Source of the DNA: Ancylomarina sp048268005
GTDB lineage: Bacteria > Bacteroidota > Bacteroidia > Bacteroidales > Marinifilaceae
Assembly (NCBI GenBank): GCA_048268005.1
Contig: JBLWWJ010000004.1
Location: 310,001 to 374,000, forward strand
DNA: 64,000 nt
Reading direction: 5' to 3'
The notes under the pieces were generated by a model that was given only the letters and a program-made list of their open reading frames with translations, did no database searches and was not told the DNA's origin. A program made the position numbers and the translations under genes. Positions within the stretch are counted from its first letter, which is position 1. Each line of letters begins with the position of its first letter. Shown here in pieces: positions 34,801 to 44,600 of the stretch.

Positions 34801-36351
34801 ATCAAAGCCAATATTGGGGTCAAGAAGAGAGATTTTACCATCGAAATGTTTATCAGCGAAATACCCATCGAGGGATAAATTTTTGTAATCGTAATCTAAG
34901 AAGTTGAATTTACTGATATTCCCCTTCATAACCCCCTGAGTTACATCTTTGGATGTTGAACCTTTCAAGGCCACATTCATAGATACTTTCCCGATTTTTT
35001 CTTGACTCAATAGATGTCCCAGATTAAAATCCTGGGTATTGATATCCCCTGTGAAACTTAGGTTGTTTTCTGTAATGCTCGGTTTAAGCAGGATATCGGT
35101 TCTGATATCACCCTGATCAGTTTGGAAGTTTCCATAAAAGACAAAATCATTAATAAAACCATTGAACTTTCCTTGATAATGTATAAGTCCTAAATTATCA
35201 AGCTGACTAGGTAGCTGAATATGATTGTCTTTAAAATTGGGGATATAAACATTCTCAATGTCAGCAATGCTGGTGGTTAGTTCTTTAAAGTCAGCTTCAA
35301 GATACGAGTTCGCAACCTTAGGAAGACCATTCATATAAAATCGACCCTTAAAACTGGTTTGATTACCATAAAGGATATTGATATTACGTCCCTTTAGGTC
35401 GTAAATGGTACCATAAATATCTCCCGATAAAAACCCAAACTCTCTAAAACCTAAAAGTCTGTCATTGAAGTAGGCGATATCTTCAAAATTAATTTTTGAT
35501 GATTCAATTTTAAAATCAAGTTTCATCTTCTTAGTGAACTTTCTCCAATAGCCTTGTCCCGTTTTATAATTGAAGAGCATTTGTCGAGCAGAGAGTCTAC
35601 TTTTAGGAGAGACAATTGTAACTTTAGACATGCCCCATTGGGTAGGTGTAACCCAGCAATGCGTTTTGAAATTTTTTAATTCAAAACCAGATTTTTCAAT
35701 ACAACTCATGTGTTTCAAATCGAAATCAACAGAATCGCCAATGATTTTAATATTACGAGCTTGAAGTTTTATGTTTTTAACATCAATGTCGTCGTAATTC
35801 ATACCGAAAGCTTGCTTTTTTGCTTTTATGGTTACGAAACTAAAATGAGAATTGATTAAATCTAGATTGGAAACATTAATATCCCACGATTTCTTTTGGA
35901 CAGTTGTATCTTGCTGAGCCTGTTGTCTCGAAATTGAGTCAACAAAAACCTGTATGTTTTGTTTTCGATTTTTCCCCTCGTGCAAATTAAAGTAAGCTTT
36001 GTTTAGGATTAGCTTACCGACATAGGCTTTTCGTGTTTTAAAATCTATCGAATCTAGCTTCGATTCGAGTTTCCCAACATATATTAAAGTGTCCTGTTTA
36101 TAGTCTTCTACATAGAGGCCTTTCAGGATGATACTTTTAAAAGGGGTGAAATTTACACCTTCTATCGTAACCGGCGTATGGGTCTGTTCTGAAATAGATT
36201 TGGCGATCTTTTGGCTCAAATAGGTTTGTACACGAGGACTTAAAAATACGAGATATGCCAATATAAGCACCATAATGATACTTGCTATCGACCAAATTGA
36301 TATTTTGAGGAATTTTTTAATAGTTTTGTGCTTTTGAGTGCAGTTGCACAA
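31876..36351 (-). CDS. TamB/DUF490 family translocation and assembly module protein
   Basis: This 1491-residue protein has one N-terminal membrane anchor (FLKISIWSIASIIMVLILAY). A long beta-strand-rich body follows, then the C-terminal TamB domain (roughly the last 350 residues, including NIRFDIDFPSLDQQTQSILE). Such proteins form a hydrophobic groove across the periplasm and are linked to phospholipid delivery to the outer membrane and to outer-membrane protein assembly. The usual TamA/BamA partner gene is not adjacent. It is divergent from tsaD with 84 nt between start codons. Confidence 0.92.
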   Translation of the reverse strand: MCNCTQKHKTIKKFLKISIWSIASIIMVLILAYLVFLSPRVQTYLSQKIAKSISEQTHTPVTIEGVNFTPFKSIILKGLYVEDYKQDTLIYVGKLESKLDSIDFKTRKAYVGKLILNKAYFNLHEGKNRKQNIQVFVDSISRQQAQQDTTVQKKSWDINVSNLDLINSHFSFVTIKAKKQAFGMNYDDIDVKNIKLQARNIKIIGDSVDFDLKHMSCIEKSGFELKNFKTHCWVTPTQWGMSKVTIVSPKSRLSARQMLFNYKTGQGYWRKFTKKMKLDFKIESSKINFEDIAYFNDRLLGFREFGFLSGDIYGTIYDLKGRNINILYGNQTSFKGRFYMNGLPKVANSYLEADFKELTTSIADIENVYIPNFKDNHIQLPSQLDNLGLIHYQGKFNGFINDFVFYGNFQTDQGDIRTDILLKPSITENNLSFTGDINTQDFNLGHLLSQEKIGKVSMNVALKGSTSKDVTQGVMKGNISKFNFLDYDYKNLSLDGYFADKHFDGKISLLDPNIGFDFTGKIDFSKETPEVNFDSQLKNAKLFPLHLNTKDELAELNLSLNANFTGSRFDDANGTIFINDIEYKNGRGKFNLDEIKIDSKTTPEFKQFDLVSDLADLNVKGNYELDELVSSLSNMIYYYLPAYAPDSSYTKIDSTNKFKFDFLLKENSELTELIYPEVSLAPQSQLSGEINAKEHSLNLKLDIPSLNYDSKLIEGIKVSLDTDHNKLSLKGRSDKLSFTEDYNIFNLSHQIEAQNNQLRYDLNWNNWGAKTYSGSLSVIGTASSKALGKDPKWEIDILPSTVILADSTWQIRQSHIQIDSTSYTIDQFKISQDEQFFSIDGKVSNQVEDMIKCEINDISLKNINTITNSKNLGVDGNTRGYFQVSDFYGDRLTKADLILDDLTFNRDTIGDFHLKSDWDKIEQKLSIKSHAIYNNKREINIEGDYFPASDSINLSLNLDSMRLNVLRPYLEGNISELEGRLGGFMKVEGPTSLPRFYGKLKFLDTSFKIEELQTTYTCNDSIIFTAQEIQFNNFKFYDSEDNIAEIYGAIALNDFKTINLDLALSTKNFKLLNTKITDNELLYGQAYMTGITHLYGSPDDIEIEIDAKTDKDTRIYIPLNKTGDIEKSNFITFINSYETAEVVKEKYDIDLSGIKLNCNLEVTPETDIQIILDPKIGDIIKANGTGNLKLGIDTKGDFNIYGNYTINTGSYLFTLQNVINKKFDLSNGGTIKWNGDPYSATIDINAIYNVKTTLYDLLLNTPYVDNTKKIQVQCNMNLSQQLSNPNIRFDIDFPSLDQQTQSILEALFSTEDEMNKQILSLLVLNRFYTPEYMRSTDPEFENKNSSYAVGVTTSELLSNQLSNWLSQISNKFDVGFSYRPGDNITGDEIEFALSTQIFDDKVTINGNLGTNSNQNQDNDIVGDFDVNIKLDQKGKLQMKAFTRSNEYLSDYASRNTQGVGIFYKEDFNTVGELFRKYIAFLRKKEKKNTTK

Positions 36352-36435
36352 AATTAGATAAAAAGAAATAGAAAACAGCGTGCGAAAGCTGTGTTTGTAG
36401 TCTTTTTTAATGTTTTTACGTTAATTTTTAATTTG

Positions 36436-37458
36436 ATGAGTATAACGATATTAGGAATTGAGTCATCATGTGATGATACGTCGGCTTCAGTTTTGCGCGA
36501 TGGAGTAATTCATTCTAACATTACTGCCACTCAAACTGTGCATATGGCATATGGTGGCGTTGTGCCAGAGTTGGCATCACGTGCCCACCAACAGAATATC
36601 ATCCCAGTAGTTGATCAAGCTTTGAAAGAAGCCAATGTGACAGCTGATCAGATTGATGCGGTAGCTTTCACAAGAGGACCTGGCTTGCTGGGATCATTAA
36701 TGGTAGGAACTTCTTTTGCTAAAGGCTTTGCTTTATCAAAAAATATTCCTCTGATTGAGGTTAACCATTTAAAGGCGCATATTTTAGCTCATTTTATAGA
36801 TGATTTAAAAAACACTTATGAGCATCCCAATTTTCCTTTTCTGGCACTATTAGTATCAGGAGGTAATTCGCAAATTATAATTGTGAAAGATCATATGGAA
36901 ATGGAAGTGATTGGTGAAACCATTGATGATGCTGCCGGTGAAGCTTTTGATAAATGTGCAAAAGTTATGGGCATTCCTTATCCAGGAGGCCCGGTAATTG
37001 ATAAACGAGCTAAAGAGGGAAATCCTTTGGCTTTTGAGTTTAACAAACCCAAAATACAAGGTTTGAATTATAGCTTTAGTGGACTGAAAACCTCATTTTT
37101 ATATTTTATTCGAGATAAAGTGAAGGAGAATCCAAACTTTATTGAGGAGAATATGAATGATATCTGTGCATCAATTCAATACACTATTGTTGATGTATTG
37201 ATGAATAAAGTTAAGCGTGCAGTTAGGGAAACGGGAATTAAAGAAGTCGCTATTGCTGGAGGTGTTTCAGCTAATTCAGGACTTCAGAATGCGATGAAGG
37301 AAGCTGCGGCTAAAATGGGCTGGAAAGTTTATATTCCACAGTTGGGGTATTCTCTGGATAATGCTGCAATGGTAGCAATTACAGGGTATTTTAAATATCT
37401 AAAAAATGATTTTGTGAAACAGGATACAGCTCCTTTTGCACGAATGACAATTAAATAA
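36436..37458 (+). CDS. tsaD: tRNA threonylcarbamoyladenosine synthase, TsaD
   Basis: I start at the ATG at 36436 (MSITILGIESSCDDTSASV) because it begins with the family's conserved first strand. The frame is open 45 nt further upstream with a hydrophobic unlikely N-terminus. The product is 340 residues. The metal-binding HxxxH is in EVNHLKAHILAH, and the ASKHA nucleotide motifs LLVSGGNSQI and VAIAGGVSANSGL are present. With TsaB, TsaE and TsaC it makes t6A37 in ANN-decoding tRNAs. It is monocistronic, with a strong terminator. Confidence 0.97.
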   Translation: MSITILGIESSCDDTSASVLRDGVIHSNITATQTVHMAYGGVVPELASRAHQQNIIPVVDQALKEANVTADQIDAVAFTRGPGLLGSLMVGTSFAKGFALSKNIPLIEVNHLKAHILAHFIDDLKNTYEHPNFPFLALLVSGGNSQIIIVKDHMEMEVIGETIDDAAGEAFDKCAKVMGIPYPGGPVIDKRAKEGNPLAFEFNKPKIQGLNYSFSGLKTSFLYFIRDKVKENPNFIEENMNDICASIQYTIVDVLMNKVKRAVRETGIKEVAIAGGVSANSGLQNAMKEAAAKMGWKVYIPQLGYSLDNAAMVAITGYFKYLKNDFVKQDTAPFARMTIK

Positions 37459-37462
37459 AACG

Positions 37463-37494
37463 AAACAGCCTTGAAATATTTTTCAAGGCTGTTT
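37463..37494. terminator. bidirectional terminator after tsaD
   Basis: AAACAGCCTTGAAA pairs perfectly with TTTCAAGGCTGTTT (loop TATT), followed by ATTTATT. Converging genes lie on both sides. Confidence 0.9.
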
Positions 37495-37514
37495 ATTTAT
37501 TATTCGAATTTCGT

Positions 37515-37970
37515 TTATTCACTTGTAATATTTAAGTACCCCTTTAAAACCTTAATGGCTTCATCAGAAAAATCCTTCAGGCAAATTCTGTATTCATCTT
37601 GTTCTTTGGTAATAACAATAAGCTCCTGATCTATGATTTTAAATTCTTTGACATCAGTTCTATAAATTTTTGTTCTTCTTTTGAACCAGCCATACTTGTA
37701 TTTTATTCTTCGAGAGTTTATTTTAAGATATTCCCGAGGATACATAAACTTGCAGCCCAGGAGAATCCCTATGGTATATACGGATGCAATAACGATTAGG
37801 AATGGTGCAAAATATTTACATAGGGGGATAATTTCTAGGTATCTGACGAAAAAATATAATACAATGGTTGTGATGATAAATGCAATGCCAATAGCTAATT
37901 GTTTGCTCTTACCATCAAGTGCGTTAACCTTATGACTTCGGATATCGTATTCGAATTGAAGCATGGTCAT
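37515..37970 (-). CDS. two-helix membrane protein with PH-like C-terminus, unknown function
   Basis: This 151-residue protein has two hydrophobic helices (LAIGIAFIITTIVLYFFV and FAPFLIVIASVYTIGILLG). A basic, beta-rich C-terminal half follows (INSRRIKYKYGWFKRRTKIY, then VTKEQDEYRICLKDF). This layout resembles bacterial PH-domain (YcxB-like) membrane proteins, a guess from pattern only. A second Met at residue 3 is an equally good start. Alone, without informative neighbours. Confidence 0.65.
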   Translation of the reverse strand: MTMLQFEYDIRSHKVNALDGKSKQLAIGIAFIITTIVLYFFVRYLEIIPLCKYFAPFLIVIASVYTIGILLGCKFMYPREYLKINSRRIKYKYGWFKRRTKIYRTDVKEFKIIDQELIVITKEQDEYRICLKDFSDEAIKVLKGYLNITSE

Positions 37971-38048
37971 TTGTTTTTAAGATTTAATTCAAGTTACTCA
38001 AAATTGAATCAACATAAAAACCTTTGCTAAAATTCAGAACGAAATCAT

Positions 38049-38591
38049 TTATTCTTCAATCAGGATTTGTGAGAATAAGTTGTTTTGTTGAATTAAATCA
38101 GAATAGGAATCGGAAATGAAATCTTTGGGGTTTATTTGTAGTAGTTTGATGTAGAAGTTACATTGCTCTTGAAGTTTATCTTTTGTGAGCTTATTATTTT
38201 TGTTTGAAGCTTCAATCTCTATAAATGTCCCTAGATTCTTGACTGTGTCAAGATGGAACTTCACATTGTCAATAAAAAATATTTCTCTATCCTTTTCAAC
38301 AATGCATTTATTACCAATCGCATTTTCTAATATGGTTTTAAGATTAGAGTCTACTTCGGTTTTATATAAGGTGAATTTACTTTCTTTACTTCCTAGGGTA
38401 TTTATTCTTTCATAATGAATCAAGTTATTTTCAATATTCCCTTCACGAAGTTTTAAACGACCATTATTAGCATTGAAATAAGTGTCCTTTTGATGATCTA
38501 CTCCTTTAAAATTTGAATCTTGTTGTTTAAGAATGTCTCGAACTTTATTTAAATCACTACAACGAGCTTTGATTTCTATATTTATTGGCAT
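38049..38591 (-). CDS. CYTH-domain protein (class IV adenylate cyclase-like)
   Basis: This 180-residue CYTH-fold protein begins MPINIEIKARCSD, the variant of the EXEXK signature in which the first Glu is Asn. Further tunnel residues are seen in HQKDTYFNANNGRLKLREG and KFHLDTVKNLGTFIEIEA. CYTH enzymes act on triphosphates (thiamine triphosphate, inorganic triphosphate, or ATP to cAMP) with Mg2+; which one applies here is not determinable. It lies 66 nt downstream of the cheB gene on the same strand. Confidence 0.8.
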   Translation of the reverse strand: MPINIEIKARCSDLNKVRDILKQQDSNFKGVDHQKDTYFNANNGRLKLREGNIENNLIHYERINTLGSKESKFTLYKTEVDSNLKTILENAIGNKCIVEKDREIFFIDNVKFHLDTVKNLGTFIEIEASNKNNKLTKDKLQEQCNFYIKLLQINPKDFISDSYSDLIQQNNLFSQILIEE

Positions 38592-38656
38592 GATCTATTT
38601 TTAGAATAAATTTATAGCTCAAATGTAGAGATAAATTTGATACGAAGTTGACTTGT

Positions 38657-39226
38657 TTATTTCCGAGATACGACAAGTTCAATAATTTTGGCCGCAATTT
38701 GATGAAGAGGCGTTATGAATTGTGGTTTTGCTATTTTATACGCTTCTGAAGGCATGATTCTTGCGATCGCATTTTCAGGATCTTGAACAATACAGCTCCC
38801 CCCCATATCGTTTATATGGAGCAGGCCATAAGCACCATCCTGATTTAATCCAGAAAGAACAACGCCAATAAGGTCTTGTTTATAGCACCAGGCCGCTGTT
38901 TCGAAGAGGACATCAATTGAAGGTCTGGAATGATTAATTTTAGGATCAGTAGAAAGGGTGAAAGTTTCATCACTTTCAATTAATAAATGGTAGTTTGGAG
39001 GAGCAAAGTAGACTGTTCCCGGAGAAATGGTTTCTTTTTCGTCGGCTTCCTTTACGGATAATTGGCTGATGTCATTAAGAAATCGAATAAATGAGTCGTT
39101 TTGATTGTCTCCAATATGAAGAACAACGACTACGGCCAATGGAAAATCCTTAGGTAATAGTGGAATAATTGCTTTCAAGGCCTCTAAACCTCCAAAAGAA
39201 GTACCAATAACTAGAGCTTTATACAT
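38657..39226 (-). CDS. cheB: CheB-type protein-glutamate methylesterase (catalytic domain only)
   Basis: This 189-residue protein consists only of the CheB catalytic domain. The triad is visible: Ser10 in VIGTSFGGLEAL, His37 in VVLHIGDN and Asp130 in LSGLNQDGAYG. The usual N-terminal receiver domain is absent, so regulation must come from elsewhere, probably the hybrid kinases upstream. CheB removes methyl groups from receptor Glu residues in chemotaxis-type systems. It overlaps cheR by 16 nt. Confidence 0.93.
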   Translation of the reverse strand: MYKALVIGTSFGGLEALKAIIPLLPKDFPLAVVVVLHIGDNQNDSFIRFLNDISQLSVKEADEKETISPGTVYFAPPNYHLLIESDETFTLSTDPKINHSRPSIDVLFETAAWCYKQDLIGVVLSGLNQDGAYGLLHINDMGGSCIVQDPENAIARIMPSEAYKIAKPQFITPLHQIAAKIIELVVSRK

Positions 39227-40077
39227 GATTTACTCAAGCTTTTCTTGTAAATTTTTTGTTTATCATCCACATCTGAGAAACAATTTTCCTTGGTTGTGAA
39301 TTTTAAACTTTCTTTTGAACCAAGACATAAATGACCACAAGATGACAGACTATCATGGAATAAGTTGATCACTTTATTTTGTAAATCTCGATTAAAATAA
39401 ATGAGCACATTTCTGCAAATAATAAGATTAACTTCTGCAAAAACTGAGTCCGTTACAAGATTGTGATCAGCAAATACAACTCTTTTTACTAAGGATTGAT
39501 CCAATTTGATCGAACCATATTTCATGGTGTAAAAATTGGATAATTTTGATTGACCTCCGGATTTTGCATAGTTTCTCTCAAATTGATCGATGTCACGAAT
39601 AGGGTAGATGCCTTGTTTGGCCACTTCAAGCACTTTCCGGTTAAAATCGGTAGCATATATTTGACAACGATCCAGAATACCTTCTTCTCTTAAAAGTATT
39701 GCAAATGAATAAACTTCTTCACCCGTTGAGCAACCTGCATGCCATATCTTAATAAATGGATAGGTTTTTAGTATCGGTATGACATGTTCACGAAATGAAG
39801 CGTAAAATTCAGGATCGCGGAACATTTCTGTAACATTGATTGATAAATCTTCAAGTAGTTCAATGAAAAAATCTTTCGAACGCAATACCTTGTCTTGCAT
39901 TTGAGAAATACTTTCCAAATTGCTGATAGCTAGTCTATGAATTAATCGTCTTTTAATATGAGAACGAGAATACTTTCGGAAATCATAGCCATATTTTTGA
40001 TAAATAGCTTCAAGTATCAAAGGTATTTCGATATCGATATCTTCAAACTTATCGAGTTTATCTTGTTTGACTGTCAT
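39211..40077 (-). CDS. cheR: CheR-type protein-glutamate methyltransferase
   Basis: This 288-residue protein has the all-helical CheR N-domain (about 15-85) and the SAM-binding domain (about 90-285). Motifs include IKIWHAGCSTGEEVYSFAIL, IYATDFNRKVLEVAKQGIYP and VNLIICRNVLIYFNRDLQ. It methylates Glu side chains of receptor-like proteins. It follows the hybrid kinase gene (1-nt gap) and overlaps cheB, so all belong to one operon. No receptor gene is in the window. Confidence 0.94.
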   Translation of the reverse strand: MTVKQDKLDKFEDIDIEIPLILEAIYQKYGYDFRKYSRSHIKRRLIHRLAISNLESISQMQDKVLRSKDFFIELLEDLSINVTEMFRDPEFYASFREHVIPILKTYPFIKIWHAGCSTGEEVYSFAILLREEGILDRCQIYATDFNRKVLEVAKQGIYPIRDIDQFERNYAKSGGQSKLSNFYTMKYGSIKLDQSLVKRVVFADHNLVTDSVFAEVNLIICRNVLIYFNRDLQNKVINLFHDSLSSCGHLCLGSKESLKFTTKENCFSDVDDKQKIYKKSLSKSCIKL

Positions 40078-40078
40078 C

Positions 40079-41674
40079 TTAGTGAGTCGTTTTGATTCCT
40101 TGACTCAAAACATTTTTTAATCCATCTTCTTTAAAAGGCTTGCTTAAGAAATTATTCATGCCGGCATCAAGACATTGTTGTTTGTTCTCAGACGATGCAT
40201 TTGCAGTTAGCGCAATGATATAGGTGGAATCGTCGATATTTTCATTAGCCTCATAGTTTCTAATTTTGGTAGAAGCATTAAGTCCATCAAGAACTGGCAT
40301 CTGCATGTCCATAAGAATAATGTCATATTTTTTCTCTTTGTACATTTCGAGAGCTTCAAGTCCATTTTTTGCAATATCACATTTCAAACCTAAGTGTCGT
40401 AAAGTTAATACGGCTACTTTTTGATTTATTGGGTTATCTTCTGCTACAAGAATTGTGAGCTCTTGTGATAGATCATTGTTGTCATTATCAGGTCCTGTTA
40501 TCATTTCTTGTTCTTTATATTCGAATTTGAGTTCAAACATGAACTCTGAACCTATATCTTGTTTACTTTGAAGTGTTATTTTACCACCCATTAAATTGGT
40601 TAAATTCTTTGATATGGCGAGTCCCAATCCAGTTCCTCCATATTGCCTAGAAATAGAACTATCAGATTGAGTGAATTCTTTGAATAATGTCTTTTGTGCT
40701 TTTTCAGGAATTCCAATTCCAGTATCCTTTACTGAGAACAATAATGCAACCCACTCCTTATTTTTTTCGAGCAATTTAATAGATACTTTAACCTCACCTT
40801 TGAGTGTGAATTTAACCGCATTGTTGGTTAAGTTCATGATGATTTGATTTAATCTAAAAGAATCACCTCTTAGGACTTGTGGAATGTCTTCGTCAATATC
40901 TATACTAAAAGCAATGCCTTTTTCTACAGCTCTGTAGTTAAGTAGTTGGTAAATGGTATTGCATAACTTCCGGATATCAAAATCAATACATTCTAAGTCA
41001 ATTTGTCCTGCTTCAATCTTCGAGAAATCGAGAATGTCATTAATGATTTGTAATAGATGTTCACCTGATGTCGTCACAACATTGAGCATATCGTGATGTT
41101 CCGAGTTTACAGTTTCGTTTTGCATTAATCGAGAAAGCCCAAGAATACCATTCATTGGAGAACGAATTTCATGAGACATATTGGCTAGGAACATTGATTT
41201 AGCCTGAGTGGCTTCTTCAGCTTTGTTTTTGGCTAATATAAGTTCTTCATTTTTATCTTCAAGGTATTTTAAAACAAGGTCCAATTCCTTTCTTTGTCTA
41301 TAAAGATCGAGAAAAACACTGACCTTACCTTTTAAAACTTCTGGAATAATAGGCTTTGGGATAAAATCCACAGCTCCGGTCTCGATACCTTTTATAATGT
41401 GAAAATCGGTTTGATGTATCGCAGAGACAAATATGACAGGAAGGAATTTTGTCTTTTTTCTGTGACGCATTAGTTCTAAAGTTTCGTAGCCATCCATGCC
41501 AGGCATTTGGACATCAAGTATTGCCATCGCAAATTCGTCCTTTAGCGTACATTTCAGAGCTTCTTCACCAGAAAAAGCTCTAACTATTTCCACATTAAAA
41601 TCACTAAGGATATATTCGAGACTGATTAAATTCTCTTCTTTATCGTCTACTATTAGTATTTTATCTTTATTCAT
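40079..41674 (-). CDS. receiver-kinase-receiver hybrid protein
   Basis: This 531-residue soluble protein has an N-terminal REC domain (about 1-125, ILIVDDKEENLISLEYIL, phospho-Asp in MAILDVQMPGMDG). A short coiled coil leads to HisKA (FLANMSHEIRSPMNGILGLS, phospho-His in SHE), then HATPase_c (about 275-395, NLTNNAVKF and GTGLGLAIS). A second REC closes it (about 405-531, MDMQMPVLDG). No membrane segment, so it works in the cytoplasm as a relay between the membrane hybrid kinase encoded just upstream (3-nt gap) and other receivers or CheB/CheR. Confidence 0.94.
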   Translation of the reverse strand: MNKDKILIVDDKEENLISLEYILSDFNVEIVRAFSGEEALKCTLKDEFAMAILDVQMPGMDGYETLELMRHRKKTKFLPVIFVSAIHQTDFHIIKGIETGAVDFIPKPIIPEVLKGKVSVFLDLYRQRKELDLVLKYLEDKNEELILAKNKAEEATQAKSMFLANMSHEIRSPMNGILGLSRLMQNETVNSEHHDMLNVVTTSGEHLLQIINDILDFSKIEAGQIDLECIDFDIRKLCNTIYQLLNYRAVEKGIAFSIDIDEDIPQVLRGDSFRLNQIIMNLTNNAVKFTLKGEVKVSIKLLEKNKEWVALLFSVKDTGIGIPEKAQKTLFKEFTQSDSSISRQYGGTGLGLAISKNLTNLMGGKITLQSKQDIGSEFMFELKFEYKEQEMITGPDNDNNDLSQELTILVAEDNPINQKVAVLTLRHLGLKCDIAKNGLEALEMYKEKKYDIILMDMQMPVLDGLNASTKIRNYEANENIDDSTYIIALTANASSENKQQCLDAGMNNFLSKPFKEDGLKNVLSQGIKTTH

Positions 41675-41677
41675 AGC

Positions 41678-44600
41678 TTAATTATATAACCAAATTTTTA
41701 ACATAGAAAATAACTTGTTTTCATCTATAGGTTTCGAGAGATAATCGTTTGCACCATGAGAAATTGCTTTGTCATAATCTTCTTTCATGGCCTTAGCTGT
41801 TGTACAAATTATTGGTATGTCTTTGATCTCTGGTGTCTTTCTAATATGTTCAATGGCCGTATAACCATCCATTTCAGGCATCATTACATCCATCAGAACT
41901 AAATCAATATTCTTGTGTTCTTTCAGTACCTCCAGTGCAATTTTTCCATTTTCGGCCTCAAGCACTTCCATGTCTCTATCTTCCAGTATTCTACCTAAGG
42001 CAAATATGTTTCTAATTTCATCATCAACAACTAAAACCTTTTTGTCTTTAAAGATAGATTCATCTATTTCAGTTATTGCTTTTGCAGAAACTTGTGGGTT
42101 TTTAATAGCTACATGGTGCAAGAAAAGCGTGACTTCATCCATTAGACGAACATCTGATTTAATTCCTTTAAGAATAATAGAATTGGTGTATTTGCTTAAT
42201 TCACGATGTTCTTCTCGTGAAAGCTCCTTGCCCGTGTAAATAATAGTATTAGGAATCGTGATATCTAGTTTTGATAATTTCTGTAATAATTCAAGTCCTG
42301 AAAAATCAGGTAAACCTAAATCAAGAATAACACAATCGTATTGTTTAATTTTGATTTGCTCTAATGCATCAGAACCACTTTCAGCTTCATCAATTTGTGC
42401 ATGGGTTTGCTGCAAAAGAGAATGTATTACTTTTCTTGTTAGAGCACTGTCCTCAACAATTAAAATTTGTTTCGAATCAGAGAAAATCTGTTTGTTAATT
42501 TTGCTTATTGCTGAATTAAAATCAATGGCATTTGCGGTAGTTAGCTGTTCTTTTTTATCATCTTTTATCCCATCAATTGGTGAAACGATATGGAGAGGTA
42601 AATTAGATGTTAGTGGGTTTTCTTTTAATTTTGACAGCTGTTCTTCACCATTTACTAATAAAAGTTTAGAAGCTATAATAATCGAAGTTGGTTGATGTTT
42701 TTCAACTAATGGTAAGGACGATTCTATATCCTCGGCTACTATGCCTTGGAAGTCATTTTTGTGGATGAGATCTAGAAGTTTTTCTGCTTTTTTCTTTTCC
42801 GGATGAATGAGAAGAACCATTGCTTTAGAAGTAGCTCGGTTTCTGTCATCATCAATGAATGGCGTGATTTTTTCTTTCTTTTTAGGCTTAACTTCTGAAT
42901 GATCTAATTTTGGTAATGTCGTTTCTGTGATCTCAGTCTTATTATTTAGAGTTTTTTTGCCAGGTTCAATAGGAATGATGATTGTAAATGTTGAACCTTG
43001 ATTAATCGTACTCTCTAAGTGAATTTCACCTCCTAGCATAAATGCTAATTCTTTTGAAATAGAAAGGCCTAAGCCCGTACCTCCATATTTTCGTGATGTG
43101 CTTCCATCTGCTTGCTGGAATGCGTCAAAAATAGCTTCTTTTTTATCATTTGGAATACCAACGCCTGTATCTGTTACCGAAATGGAAAGAGCTTGAGATG
43201 GATCCAGATCCTCACGCATTAGGCTTAGCTTTTCATCAAGCTTATCAAAAACGACACTAATGCCTCCTGTTGTTGTGAATTTGATGGCATTTGATAGCAG
43301 ATTTTTAATGATTTGTGATAATCTTAATCTGTCGCTAACGAATGAGGCTGGAAACTCCTTTGTAATCTCAACAGAGAATGCTAATTTTTTCTTTTCCGCC
43401 TGATGTTTAAAATCCAGCATGATTTCATGCTTAATATCAGCTGCATAAGTAGGGGCAAATTCAACGGTCATTTTGCCAGCTTCGATTTTTGATAAATCAA
43501 GAACTTCGTTTATCAACTGCAAAAGATCTTTACCACTTTTGTGAATGATTTCAGCAGATTCAATTTCTGATTTGCTTAGGTTGCCATTTTTGTTCTTAGT
43601 AAGCATTCCCGATAGAATTAATAAAGAATTCAAAGGGGTACGCAATTCGTGCGACATATTTGCTAAAAAATCAGACTTATATTGACTTGCTTGCTCAAGT
43701 TCTTTTGCTTTTAATTCAAGTTTAGTATGCGTTTGAGATAGATTTTGGTTTTTTTGTTCAATCTCATTTTTTTGAATTTCCAATTGATTGGTTCGTTCTT
43801 CTAATTCTTCATTGGCCACTCGCAATTCCTCTTGTTGTACCTGAAGTTTCTTCTCGTTCTCGGTTAATATTTTAGTGTGTTCTTCAAGTTCTTCGTTGGC
43901 CACCCTTAATTCTTCTTGTTGTACCTGCAGCTCTTTAGCTTGATCCTGTGTTGTCTTCAGTAAACTTTCAAGACGCTCACGAGCAATTGAAGAAGCTATA
44001 TTTACTGTTATTGTTTCATTGGCATTGTTTAGGAAACTTATTTTGTGAGGTTTGAATTCACGAATTGAAGCTAATTCCATAACCCCCCATAGGCGGTTAT
44101 TAAAGAGCAGAGGAATTAGAATAATCTCTTTGGGACTAATTTCTCCAGTTCCCGAAAAAATGGTGAAATAATCTTTGGGAAGATCCTTAATATGTTTGAT
44201 TTCCTTAGTTTGAGACATTGATCCAACCAGGCCATGTCCTTTTTTTATAAATTTAAATTGATTCTTGTCGGGTAAACCATGCGATGCAACAAGACGAAAC
44301 CTTTCTTCAATTTCATCGAAAAGATAAAGAGCTCCCAATTCGGCATTAAGGAAGTTGATCGTAAATTCAAGAGCGTTACCGGAGACCTCAGCTGTTTCCT
44401 GATCTCCTCTTAATTTTTCATTCAGTTGATTCATGCCAGTGCGGAACCAATTAGCCTCTTTGTTTCTCAGGTGTGCTTCTTCAAGTTGGTCGATAATTTT
44501 ATTGAAAGTGAGCGTAAATTCATCGACTTTTGAACGTGGTTTTAGTTTAACACTATAATTTCCTTCGGCTACTTTCTGGATATTGTGAATAATTCGTGAA

